In this document: one piece after another, positions 35,947 through 44,444 of the stretch
Layout of the letters: each line of letters starts with the position of its first letter
How positions within the stretch are numbered: position 1 is the first letter of the stretch
Origin: Agriterribacter humi
GTDB taxonomy: Bacteria; Bacteroidota; Bacteroidia; Chitinophagales; Chitinophagaceae
Direction of reading: 5' to 3'
DNA length: 64,000 bases
Assembly (NCBI RefSeq): GCF_009192765.1
Contig: NZ_VOHQ01000013.1
Span: forward strand, 85,918-149,917
Notes under the pieces: model-generated
What the model saw: only the letters and a program-made list of their open reading frames with translations
Told to the model about the DNA's origin: nothing
The model's database searches: none
Position numbers and translations under genes: made by a program

Positions 35947-37116
35947 TTATAAAAACTGATCCGCACTGCTTTTTAGTTTTTGTAAATCAGCTTCAGTGCA
36001 ATCTATATAACTATAGATGGCAAACATAGGCGGCATATCCTCGTCTTTAATAAAATTGATCGTTTTAATGATGCTTTTCTTTGTTCGCAGTTCCATTACT
36101 TTGGCGCATTGAAACTCATCCCAGCATACATCCGATTTACTATATTCGGGTGTTAAAATGCAGAGTACCGATTTTGAGTTTTGTATGGCTTCTGAAATTT
36201 TCCTGATCCATAATCCGCCTGCCGGTATGCTGCTCCTGTCGTAAAAAATATTAAGCGCATCTTTCTTTTCCTGTATGGCTTTTACGAATTCCTGTACCGC
36301 TTCAGTTTGCTTATGCGAATAGCTGATGAACAGATCATAGGTTGGAGTGGGTGCGCTATGGGGTTGCAATACTACCGGCGGTGCTGCGCTGGTTGATTCA
36401 TTATTGCGTTCCGCATTTCCGGGAGCATAAACCGTTTCGGGTTCAGCAACTGCAGGGTAAGCCACTGCAGGTGGCCGCCGGGGAAAGTCGCTTATATTTT
36501 TTATTTCCTCCTCTGTTTTTTTTACCAGCAGTTGTTTTACCTGTTCAAAAATGGGTAATGCTGCATCTGCCTGCTCCTGCCGGTATAAAACCAATTTAAT
36601 GCATTTGAGCGGCAGCCCGTTCTGCAGCCAGAAAATAGCATTTTCGAGCAAAGGGGGCAGCATCTTTTGTATAGGAACTTTTTGGTATCCTGTTGCCAGT
36701 ACCGGCATGGCTATTTCATCATTTTCTTCATCAAAGGCGAAAGTATTAATACACCTGAAAATATTTCCTACAATGGTTTGGGGTTCGCTTGAATGGTACT
36801 GCGGTTCAAAGCAAAGGATTTTTTTAAAATTGAATTTATTTTTTTGTTCGGTGGGAAGCGGAGCCGACAGCCAGCATCCCAACTGGGCCACTAAGTCTAT
36901 TTGTTTATTTGCAGCCAGTGCCTGAACAGAAAGTCCTTTATTTTGGAGTGCAAGGAACAATGATCCCTTTAAAGCCATATAATCATTGGGAAATGCGGAA
37001 ACCACCAGTATATCAACGGCATGTTCTTTGGGTATAGCCGAAAGATCGCCCAACAGCAATTGAATAACTGCCTCTTTTTTGCCTGTTGGTATTGTTATTT
37101 GTGAGAGAAGTTGCAT
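35947..37116 (-). CDS. Macro-like/TIR fusion protein
   Basis: 389 residues. Residues about 15-205 read as a macro-like fold: VDILVVSAFPND near the start, then IAMPVLATGYQK and IKLVLYR. Residues about 215-245 are a Pro/Ala linker. The TIR domain (about 248-389) starts TYDLFISYSHKQTEA, with NIFYDRSSIPAGGLW and VCWDEFQCAKV; Glu 334 occupies the probable catalytic position. Macro domains commonly bind ADP-ribose, a product of TIR NAD cleavage, so one chain may make and sense or process the same molecule. It is the fourth gene of the patatin operon, 6 bp after its neighbour. The macro assignment is by eye and weaker than the TIR. Confidence 0.75.
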   Translation of the reverse strand: MQLLSQITIPTGKKEAVIQLLLGDLSAIPKEHAVDILVVSAFPNDYMALKGSLFLALQNKGLSVQALAANKQIDLVAQLGCWLSAPLPTEQKNKFNFKKILCFEPQYHSSEPQTIVGNIFRCINTFAFDEENDEIAMPVLATGYQKVPIQKMLPPLLENAIFWLQNGLPLKCIKLVLYRQEQADAALPIFEQVKQLLVKKTEEEIKNISDFPRRPPAVAYPAVAEPETVYAPGNAERNNESTSAAPPVVLQPHSAPTPTYDLFISYSHKQTEAVQEFVKAIQEKKDALNIFYDRSSIPAGGLWIRKISEAIQNSKSVLCILTPEYSKSDVCWDEFQCAKVMELRTKKSIIKTINFIKDEDMPPMFAIYSYIDCTEADLQKLKSSADQFL

Positions 37117-37122
37117 ACGTAG

Positions 37123-37803
37123 TTATTTGCGGCAATATTTTAAAGTAACATCCACACGATAAAGCTCTTTCCATTGTATTAAACTTTCAGCGAAGCGTTC
37201 AACCGACTCCGGAATATTATTTCTGTCGTACGCATAATAGTGCGCCCCCTGTATGTCCGCCGGGAGGTTTTGCTCAATATTCTTTTCATACAACAAAAAA
37301 ACATCTCTCCCTATTGCATCGGCAATGCCTAACTCATAAAACACATTGGCATTGGGTACTGAAATATCGGCTATTACCAATCCTGTGCGTTGTATTTGTT
37401 TTACAATATTTTCAGATAATTTGCCAACCCGTGGAATCATATCTCCACGAACACATTCCATTTTAGATTTTATAACAGCAGGCTGAATGAAATCGTAAAA
37501 TACAGTATCCGACCATTCCTCCGAAAAAGGCATAACAATAAAACAGGAAGGAACATCAACATAGATTTCTTTCATATCGCCGGCGCCCATTGCTATCATA
37601 AATTTGTTGAGCATGCGGCGAACCATAGGATTGAGACTGTAAACGCCGGTACCATCCATCTCAACTATTCCATCATCTTTCAGATACTGAATGGTATCGG
37701 GATAACAATCAATACCCATTTCTATCAATTCTGTTTCTTTAAGTGCTCCACGCATGCTTGTGTTGAGCAAATGGAGCATTTTCCATTGATCGCGGTAAGC
37801 CAT
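37123..37803 (-). CDS. Winged-helix protein with deoxyribosyltransferase-like Rossmann domain
   Basis: 226 residues. Residues about 1-75 are a small helical/winged-helix domain (LHLLNTSMRGALKETELIEMG, then LKDDGIVEMDGTGVYSLNP), suited to DNA binding. Residues 86-215 share the fold of the two TRAFs-binding proteins: CFIVMPFS, CVRGDMIPRVGKL, VIADISVPNANVFYELGIADA, with the Glu at 157. It could be a regulator of the operon that reads a nucleotide ligand, or an enzyme with a DNA-binding anchor. It is third in the operon, 9 bp after the TRAFs-binding gene. Confidence 0.75.
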   Translation of the reverse strand: MAYRDQWKMLHLLNTSMRGALKETELIEMGIDCYPDTIQYLKDDGIVEMDGTGVYSLNPMVRRMLNKFMIAMGAGDMKEIYVDVPSCFIVMPFSEEWSDTVFYDFIQPAVIKSKMECVRGDMIPRVGKLSENIVKQIQRTGLVIADISVPNANVFYELGIADAIGRDVFLLYEKNIEQNLPADIQGAHYYAYDRNNIPESVERFAESLIQWKELYRVDVTLKYCRK

Positions 37804-37812
37804 AAGTACTGT

Positions 37813-39222
37813 TTAAATAAGTCTTTCAATACAGGTCATCAGCCACGCCAGTTTTTCTTTGCTTTGAAGAAGTGTGGCTTTGGTATATATTTTTTTGAGG
37901 TTCCCGGCTGTTGTTTCTTTTTCCCATTTGGCCGGGTTGCAGGTTAACGCAGTGGCAAGAAATTGTTTGGATTTTGCTTCATTCAACTCCAGCGCAGCCA
38001 GTTCAAGCGCTGTTGCCTGCACCCAATAGTTATTTTTATTGGTATCTAATTGTCTTTCTACCGAATAAGTTACCAATGGAAAATATCTTTTAAACCTGGG
38101 ATCGTCTGCATTTTCAAAAAACAATAAGGTAAGTGCATTCACTCCCGGATAAAAATCCCTGGGGTCAGCATCAAAACCTTTTAAATAAGCTTCAATGGAT
38201 TTACCCCTGTATGCCGCTGCCAGCAGCTCATCACCGGCGTTATCATCCATGAGCCCTTTATATACAGCTCCCAATAACCCATTGGTTTCCGGGTCGGGTC
38301 CGTATTTATTAATGATATCGTTGAGTATCTGCTCCGCCTCCTCTCTTTGCTTTGTTTTATTTAGCGCCAGCGCCAGTTGCTGGTGAAGATAGATATCGCC
38401 TTTTCTTTCCCTTTTCACCAATGGTTGTATCATTCTTGCCACTTCATTGAAAGCATTGGTGGCTTTATAGGCGCTCATTAACGCATATACCAGGTCGTAG
38501 TTGTATTTTAACCCTTTCCCTGCCTCGTTTTCTATTGCTTTTAATTGTTCTGCCAGCTTAATTTTCTCTTTTTCGCCGGAAGCCTTCTCTTCATTGGAAG
38601 TGCCGTCTCTTTTCTCCTTTATATCCCATTGTTTCCATTGCTTTACCAGCGTTTGAATTTTTTGCTTGGTATTATTCGTTTCTTTTATGATTTCTTTGAA
38701 AGAGTCCGCCTTTGCCTGCAGTGTATTTAATTCAGGAAAAATATAAGCGGGAATCATCTCGCTGATGGGACTGTCTGCCTGCGCCTGTTGCGCATCAAGA
38801 TTTATACGTATAATATCAGAGAGGTCTTTGATCTTTTGTGCACAATCCAGCACTTCTCCTGCTTCAAAGTTATAGGGCAAAGCCCTCAGGGGCGCTACGT
38901 CAAACGGCAGTTTGGTATTGGCTTCAAATATGCTGACCGTAGTGAATGGTTTTACTGCATGGCGTATACCCAATTCGTAAAACACATTGGCATTGGCAAA
39001 ACTCAGATCGGCAACAGCAAATTCGCAATAGAGCAACCGCTCATACATGGGTTTGTGAATGAGTCCGCCGCCTTTTTCCTCATCGGCCCGGATAGGCGAC
39101 AGTCCTGCCAGCTCAATCGCTTTTTTAATAAATGAATCGTATACTTTATTGAAATCAATTTCTTTCTTGTTGCCATCTGTTTTTACGCCAAATGGCATCA
39201 GAACGAAACAAAGACTTGCCAT
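37813..39222 (-). CDS. Deoxyribosyltransferase-like Rossmann domain with TRAFs-binding/TPR domain (DUF4071-like), copy 2
   Basis: 469 residues. Residues 5-150 are the Rossmann-like domain: CFVLMPFGVKT, PIRADEEKGGGLI, VADLSFANANVFYELGIRHA, Glu at 83. A Lys/Glu-rich coiled region (about 175-240) is followed by TPRs and the TRAFs-binding block NGLLGAVYKGLMDD, then YLKGFDADPRDFYPGVNALT. This matches the MAP3K-type TRAFs-binding region better than the paralogue at 31693. It begins 3 bp after the patatin stop, so it is translated from the same message. Confidence 0.85.
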   Translation of the reverse strand: MASLCFVLMPFGVKTDGNKKEIDFNKVYDSFIKKAIELAGLSPIRADEEKGGGLIHKPMYERLLYCEFAVADLSFANANVFYELGIRHAVKPFTTVSIFEANTKLPFDVAPLRALPYNFEAGEVLDCAQKIKDLSDIIRINLDAQQAQADSPISEMIPAYIFPELNTLQAKADSFKEIIKETNNTKQKIQTLVKQWKQWDIKEKRDGTSNEEKASGEKEKIKLAEQLKAIENEAGKGLKYNYDLVYALMSAYKATNAFNEVARMIQPLVKRERKGDIYLHQQLALALNKTKQREEAEQILNDIINKYGPDPETNGLLGAVYKGLMDDNAGDELLAAAYRGKSIEAYLKGFDADPRDFYPGVNALTLLFFENADDPRFKRYFPLVTYSVERQLDTNKNNYWVQATALELAALELNEAKSKQFLATALTCNPAKWEKETTAGNLKKIYTKATLLQSKEKLAWLMTCIERLI

Positions 39223-39225
39223 TTA

Positions 39226-40389
39226 CTATAGTTTAAAGGTATCAGCAAAATGATTTTCTTTCACCTCAGCGGAAGCAGCTTTTACGCCGATATCATACAA
39301 TTCGAACCTGCTGGCTGCATTGCTCATTTCTGTTAATCCATCAATTTCACTTTGGGTATAATCTTTTTTCATTAGGGGCTTTAACGTTTCAGCATCAAGC
39401 CAGAGATTATAGCGCAGGTACGACATCAGACCGCCATCTTTCTTGGATCCGCTGATGCAGTCATTTTCGAGTTTTCCTATTTCTCCGTCAATTGGCCATG
39501 CTGTGGGCGAATTGCTCAGCCATTGCATGATAATCTGGTTGTGCCAGCTCGCATCCTGCATAAACATATCGGGTAACTGCTTTGCCCAGTTTAAGAGATT
39601 GTTTTTTTTAACGTTAGCCGGAATTTGTTTCCATCTGCTCATTCCAGTACCTACAGAAACAATGAGCAAGTTGTTCGCTCCGCATTTCCATTTAAAGGGG
39701 AATCCCTGTAAAGTGGCTACCATCAATAGCTGCAAGGCCGGGTTATTGGCCATGCTAACACCACCGTCTACAAAAGCAGCTTCATGCAAGCCTCCGCCCA
39801 CATCAATAATCTGGGGAAGGAAATAAGTGGGTGCTGCCGCACTTGCCCTTACCGCTTTCCACAGCAATATATCTTTGTTCAGCCCGTCTGCACTGTTAAA
39901 GTATTTTCCGCCGGGATGGTTGATTAATGGCCATACACTGTTGGTATCCGCACGTTTTGCAATAATGCATAGGCCTGTCTTTATTTTATCACTTTCCAGC
40001 TTAATATCTCCAAATAGTTTTTGCAGCTCATCTTCTAAGGGCCTGGCTTTATAGGTTGCTTTCAGCAGGTCGTCTATTTCAAAAATTTTCCACCATTTGT
40101 TTTTTTTGCCGAATATTTTATCGCCCAGTTCCATATACATATTCTTTATATCCTGCACCTTCATGCCAATGGCCAGGCAGGATGCTATAATAGAACCGGT
40201 GCTCGTTCCACCAATTAAATCGAAATAATCGCTAAGCCTGAAATTTTTATCATTGCCATGCTGTTTTCGTAAAATATCTTCAATTCGCTGAAGATAGCCA
40301 AGTGACAATGCGCCGCGGATACCACCGCCATCCAGCGCAAGAATACGTTTGGGAGAACTGTTGCTTGAGAAATGTTCAGAAAGTGTCAT
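39226..40389 (-). CDS. Patatin-like phospholipase (CapV-like)
   Basis: 387 residues. All patatin motifs are present: oxyanion hole DGGGIRG (20-26), nucleophile GTSTG (Ser 63) and the dyad Asp 208 in FVDGGVSMANNP. There is no signal peptide, so it acts in the cytoplasm, where such enzymes degrade the cell's own membrane lipids when switched on. CBASS systems use patatins as cyclic-nucleotide-triggered effectors. Here no cyclase is present, but three nucleotide-processing-type proteins follow in the same operon. It heads the operon, behind a 426-bp gap (40390-40815). Confidence 0.9.
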   Translation of the reverse strand: MTLSEHFSSNSSPKRILALDGGGIRGALSLGYLQRIEDILRKQHGNDKNFRLSDYFDLIGGTSTGSIIASCLAIGMKVQDIKNMYMELGDKIFGKKNKWWKIFEIDDLLKATYKARPLEDELQKLFGDIKLESDKIKTGLCIIAKRADTNSVWPLINHPGGKYFNSADGLNKDILLWKAVRASAAAPTYFLPQIIDVGGGLHEAAFVDGGVSMANNPALQLLMVATLQGFPFKWKCGANNLLIVSVGTGMSRWKQIPANVKKNNLLNWAKQLPDMFMQDASWHNQIIMQWLSNSPTAWPIDGEIGKLENDCISGSKKDGGLMSYLRYNLWLDAETLKPLMKKDYTQSEIDGLTEMSNAASRFELYDIGVKAASAEVKENHFADTFKL

Positions 40390-40721
40390 GTTGTTGAGGT
40401 TTGTGTCGTTAGGGATATCCTTGTCATGATTTGGGCGTTAATATAATCATTAACATCCTCATTTGCAATCCCCAAAATGGGTTATCTAACCAGTAACCGG
40501 TAGTAAGTAAAAATGTTACCGTTTTTTGTCAAGTGTGCTTTTGTTAAGTTTTTTGAAATGACGAGTTGAATCCCTGTAATTCCCAAACCGGGTTCCTGGG
40601 TCAATAACCATCTTTTAACCATTATTCAAATTTGTTTAACGTTGCAGCCTGCGAATCTGTGCGAACTTCAGCGCCTATCCTCAAAAGGATATATTTTTTA
40701 TTTTAGGTAGTTAGTTTTAGC

Positions 40722-40745
40722 AAACTCCTGTTTTAACAGGAGTTT
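40722..40745. promoter_or_regulatory. 24-bp palindrome between the patatin operon and the glycosyltransferase gene
   Basis: AAACTCCTGTT, loop TT, AACAGGAGTTT: a perfect palindrome. It has no T tract beyond its own arm, so it could be an operator or a weak terminator. The rest of the 426-bp gap 40390-40815 shows no gene. Near 40498 a short CGGTA...TACCG stem is followed by six T. Confidence 0.4.
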
Positions 40746-40815
40746 CTTGCTGTTTGCATGCCTGCTAACTGCCTTCTGCCGAAATTGTCGGGGTTTCCTT
40801 TATATTTATCCTGTT

Positions 40816-41754
40816 ATGACCATTGCTTTTATTCATGATAACAGGGCTTTTTTGCCGGAGATTGAAGCGTATATTTCTTTTTTTTCTGCATATCCCGGGA
40901 TCATAACCGAAGTGAGGAAACAAAGCGGTTTACAGGGCACCCCTGCCGATGTGGAATGGTATTTTATGGGTACTCAGGTAAGACGAAAAAAAAACACAGT
41001 TGTTATTCATGAATATGCTTCTGCATCAATACCACCGTTTGCCGCTCTTAAAAATGTTATAAAGAAAAATATAAATTGTTTGCCGGACTATAGGATATTC
41101 TACAGTGATTATGTTCGTCAGCAGTTTGATTTTAGCGATAGTATCCCGTATGGCTTGCGTGGGCATGGCATATTGAACATTGAACCTGTTTCAAAAAAGG
41201 TTGAAAAACGCTATGATTTCATTTATGCAGGAAATATAGATGAGAAAAGAGGTATTGATGTGTTACTGAATTGTTTTGCAAAGGGTAATTTAAGCGACAG
41301 AACATTACTGGTACTGAGTAAGCATTATACGCAAACGGCCCTGCGTTTATCGGGCTGTAAAAATATTTATTTTAAAGGACCTGTTCCTTATCACCAGGTA
41401 TACGCATACATTGATCAGTGCAGGTATGCAATTAATTTCATGCCCGACATTGCCCCTTTTAACAAGCAGGTATCGGCTAAATTTTTAGATTATGCCGCCT
41501 GCAGGATTCCTGTTGTTACTTCAGATTATCAATGGATAAAGGAATTTGAAAGCCTATATGGAGGACGGTATTTTTACCTGCTGCCGGATCTTTCCAACTT
41601 TACCTGGGAGCATATTTCCGCATTCCCTTATGCTATGCCTGACCTGCGGGAATGGACATGGGAAAAACAAATTGAAAAATCCGGGATAACCGCCTTCCTT
41701 CAAAAAAGATTTCCGGAACTGGACCTCGGCGGAAATTCAAACGGGAGCGGTTAA
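40816..41754 (+). CDS. Glycosyltransferase, GT4-like (GT-B fold)
   Basis: 312 residues from the ATG at 40816; the frame extends further up, but IAFIHDNRAFLPE starting there is the natural N-terminus. The C-terminal half has the GT-B signature blocks RYDFIYAGNIDEKRGIDVLL, NIYFKGPVPYHQVYAYIDQC and FNKQVSAKFLDYAACRIPVV, in which the donor-binding Glu of classical GT4 is replaced. It probably adds a sugar to a surface glycan. It ends 2 bp from the converging stop of the next gene. Confidence 0.7.
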   Translation: MTIAFIHDNRAFLPEIEAYISFFSAYPGIITEVRKQSGLQGTPADVEWYFMGTQVRRKKNTVVIHEYASASIPPFAALKNVIKKNINCLPDYRIFYSDYVRQQFDFSDSIPYGLRGHGILNIEPVSKKVEKRYDFIYAGNIDEKRGIDVLLNCFAKGNLSDRTLLVLSKHYTQTALRLSGCKNIYFKGPVPYHQVYAYIDQCRYAINFMPDIAPFNKQVSAKFLDYAACRIPVVTSDYQWIKEFESLYGGRYFYLLPDLSNFTWEHISAFPYAMPDLREWTWEKQIEKSGITAFLQKRFPELDLGGNSNGSG

Positions 41755-41756
41755 TA

Positions 41757-42911
41757 TTATTCCTTAGTTAACAGCATGTTTTTATACAGGTTCAATTGCC
41801 CCGCCCATATTTCCTCATTGGAAAAATTATCACTCACAAATTTCCTTCCGTTTCTTCCGTATTGCTGCCTTAATGCTTTGTTCGTGATCAGCTTTTTCAG
41901 AACGGTTGTCAGCGCAGCAACGTTTCCCTTTTCAAATAATTCTCCATTTATCCCGGCCTGCACCGCATCTTTACAACCGGGTATGTTGGAAGCAATAACA
42001 GGCACTTCCATAGCAGCCGCTTCAATCAGTACATTGGGAAATCCTTCGCGAAAAGACGGAAGAACAAGCATAGCAATAATCCCATATACAGGTGTCACAT
42101 CATATAATTTGCCGAGATACATCACTTTTTCATCGTGATATAACTGGTGAAGCAAATGGCGGGAAAATGGGTTTTCCTCAATAATGGGTCCCGCCAGCAC
42201 CAGCCGTAAAGAGGGATATTCTTTTACCAGCATATTAAATGCATCAAAAAGTATATCTATTCCTTTGTCTTTTGATAAGCGGCCCAGAAAACCGATTACT
42301 ATATCATCTTCTTTTAAATCAAGCCTGTCTTTCAGTTGTGTGGCCCTGTCAGTAACAGCATTTTTGCCGGGAAAAGAATACAGGTCAATGCCATTAGCGC
42401 TTCCCTTTCCTATTACCATACCCTTTCCAAACGGAAAGATCTTTCTTTTTTCTGCGTGAGCCTTTAAAGTAGGACTTACCGCTATCACCTTGTCTGCTAT
42501 ACCGCATGAAATTTTTTCTGTTGCAGTGATCAGCCAGCGCAGCAATCCTTTTTTTGTATCTGATAATAATCCATGAAGCGTAAATATTTTGTGTTTACAA
42601 CCAGTGATCCGGCAGGCCAGCATAATAAGAAAACCTGATTTGGGATTGCCGGCATTAACGATATCGGGTCTTTCCAGCCTTATTAACCGAATAATCCGGA
42701 AAAGTTGAAAAAGGTCAGTGATAGGCGAAATTCTTTTGGTAAAATTTATAGTGATCAGCCGGGCATTTTCTTTTTTGGCCAGCATGCTGATCTCTTCCCC
42801 CGGACCGCTGATTATAATAACTTCAAAGCCGCGCTGCACTAAAAACGCCACCTGCCCTTTCAGGAAATTAGCGCAAAACGAACTGGAAACTCCCAACAAA
42901 ATTTTTGGCAT
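41757..42911 (-). CDS. Glycosyltransferase family 4 protein
   Basis: 384 residues. The GT-B fold is seen in PDIVNAGNPKSGFLIMLACRI, IVIGFLGRLSKDKGIDILFDAF, the donor-binding FREGFPNVLIEAAAMEVPVIAS (Glu-x7-Glu, from FREG to LIEA) and a C-terminal helix. It is probably active on a lipid-linked or surface glycan. It converges with the 40816 gene and is divergent from the 43024 membrane protein. The three genes may form a small glycan-assembly group. Confidence 0.85.
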   Translation of the reverse strand: MPKILLGVSSSFCANFLKGQVAFLVQRGFEVIIISGPGEEISMLAKKENARLITINFTKRISPITDLFQLFRIIRLIRLERPDIVNAGNPKSGFLIMLACRITGCKHKIFTLHGLLSDTKKGLLRWLITATEKISCGIADKVIAVSPTLKAHAEKRKIFPFGKGMVIGKGSANGIDLYSFPGKNAVTDRATQLKDRLDLKEDDIVIGFLGRLSKDKGIDILFDAFNMLVKEYPSLRLVLAGPIIEENPFSRHLLHQLYHDEKVMYLGKLYDVTPVYGIIAMLVLPSFREGFPNVLIEAAAMEVPVIASNIPGCKDAVQAGINGELFEKGNVAALTTVLKKLITNKALRQQYGRNGRKFVSDNFSNEEIWAGQLNLYKNMLLTKE

Positions 42912-43023
42912 AATGCTGTATATCGCTTAAAAGTAAGGGTTCATGATAAAACAGTAAAAATTTATTAATCAAAGCACAATAGATTATTTTGCACTGCATC
43001 TTTACAACTGTTATTCATCGGCA

Positions 43024-44280
43024 TTGCATCTTATCTTATATATCATCACCGGAATCTTGTACTTTACCGGTTTCAGCTTTTTGTTCCGCTGGCTTAACCG
43101 CAGGAAGGGAAAACCAGCAGATGAGCGTTGGCTGATTGCTGCTTTTGTTGCAAAACTCGCCGCAGGCTTTGCATATGGTTATGTGTATGCGCATTATTTC
43201 CCGGTGAGCGATAGCTGGGTATATTTTAAAGAATCACTGGCAGAATATCAAAATCTGCTTACACGTCCTTCCGCCTTTTTTTCTACGGGTATAACGTTCA
43301 ACAATCTCACCGATTTTTTTTCTACGGCTGATGATGCTCCCTGGAGCAATACAGGTGAAAATTTATTGATTAAACTCCTCGCCGTTTTCAATGTACTGAG
43401 CGGTGGCAATTACTATATTAATGTCATTTTTTTTAATGCTTTATCTTTTTGGGGACTATACCTTATTTATTTTGTTGCAAAAAGGCATATTCAAAAAAAC
43501 GGGTTATTGATATTTTGTATTGTCTTTTTCCTCCCTTCCTGCCTGTTTTGGAACAGTGGTATAGACAAAGATGGTTTAATCGTATTCTTTACAGGTACAT
43601 TGATTTATACAGTACATTATTGTATTACTGTAAAACAAACAGCGATGCAACTGGTAATGTGTGTGCTCAGTTTTGTATTCATTTTTTTATTGCGCAATAT
43701 TAACGCGCTTATACTGCTGCCTGCTATAGCGGCATGGTGGATTTCTGTAAAGGTAGTGCCAGCCAGGCCTTACCTGGCCTATCTTATTATTTATAGTGCC
43801 TGCATTGTATTCTTTTTCCTTTCCTTAAGTTTCCCTTCGAAATTTAATTTGCCGCTTAAACTTGCAGAAAAACAGCACCAGTTTTTAACGTTGGAGGCTA
43901 ATACTGTATTACCCCTAACGCCTTTAAAGCCTACTATCAAAAGCTATGCAGAAGTACTGCCGCAGGCGGTCAATCATGTTTTTTTAAGGCCCTATATAAC
44001 AGAAATAAAAAGCCCTTTTCATTTAATGGCTTTTGGTGAGATGATATTGATTATAACGATTATTCTTCTTGCTGTTTTATGGGGCGGAAAGCATATGCTC
44101 CGCCAGTTATTGCAACCATTTTGCCTCTTTCTTATCATGGTTTCGCTGGGAGGATTATTAATAACAGGATATACTGTTCCGTTTACAGGAGCTATAGTGC
44201 GTTATAAAGCGTTGTATATCGTGCTGTTGTTGCTTCCTTTTACAGAATTGCTGAATAGAAAACTTCCGGCTACCCAATAA
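43024..44280 (+). CDS. Polytopic membrane protein of unknown function
   Basis: 418 residues with about ten hydrophobic helices (LILYIITGILYFTGFSFLF, FCIVFFLPSCLFWNSGIDKDG, LILLPAIAAWWISVKV). No ATG or GTG is found upstream in frame, so translation probably starts at TTG 43024. The large extracytoplasmic loop near residues 60-120 and the FLPSCLFWNSGIDKDG segment resemble wzy/EpsG-type polymerases or GT-C enzymes, but I cannot assign one. Its position beside two glycosyltransferases supports a glycan role. Confidence 0.65.
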   Translation: MHLILYIITGILYFTGFSFLFRWLNRRKGKPADERWLIAAFVAKLAAGFAYGYVYAHYFPVSDSWVYFKESLAEYQNLLTRPSAFFSTGITFNNLTDFFSTADDAPWSNTGENLLIKLLAVFNVLSGGNYYINVIFFNALSFWGLYLIYFVAKRHIQKNGLLIFCIVFFLPSCLFWNSGIDKDGLIVFFTGTLIYTVHYCITVKQTAMQLVMCVLSFVFIFLLRNINALILLPAIAAWWISVKVVPARPYLAYLIIYSACIVFFFLSLSFPSKFNLPLKLAEKQHQFLTLEANTVLPLTPLKPTIKSYAEVLPQAVNHVFLRPYITEIKSPFHLMAFGEMILIITIILLAVLWGGKHMLRQLLQPFCLFLIMVSLGGLLITGYTVPFTGAIVRYKALYIVLLLLPFTELLNRKLPATQ

Positions 44281-44384
44281 ATAATTAATTATTCCAATAT
44301 TTTATTTTATTAGATAAACTGTCTTTTTTTTAATTATATCAATCTGTTTTTTAAATTTAGGTACTAATTTTAGTAAAAAAACAA

Positions 44385-44392
44385 TATTTTTG
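44385..44392 (+). promoter_or_regulatory. -7 box (TATTTTTG) for glutamine synthetase
   Basis: TATTTTTG fits TAnnTTTG and lies 52 bp before the ATG at 44445, leaving a leader of about 45 nt. The region upstream is AT-rich without a clear -33 TTTG. Confidence 0.4.
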
Positions 44393-44444
44393 CCTCGATT
44401 TTGATAATCATAGTAAAAAATTACATATATTAAACTTAAATTAA

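Noticed and set aside
40747..40815. Extended start of the first glycosyltransferase
   Set aside because: The extra 23 residues precede the natural GT-B start and overlap the end of the 40722-40745 palindrome region.
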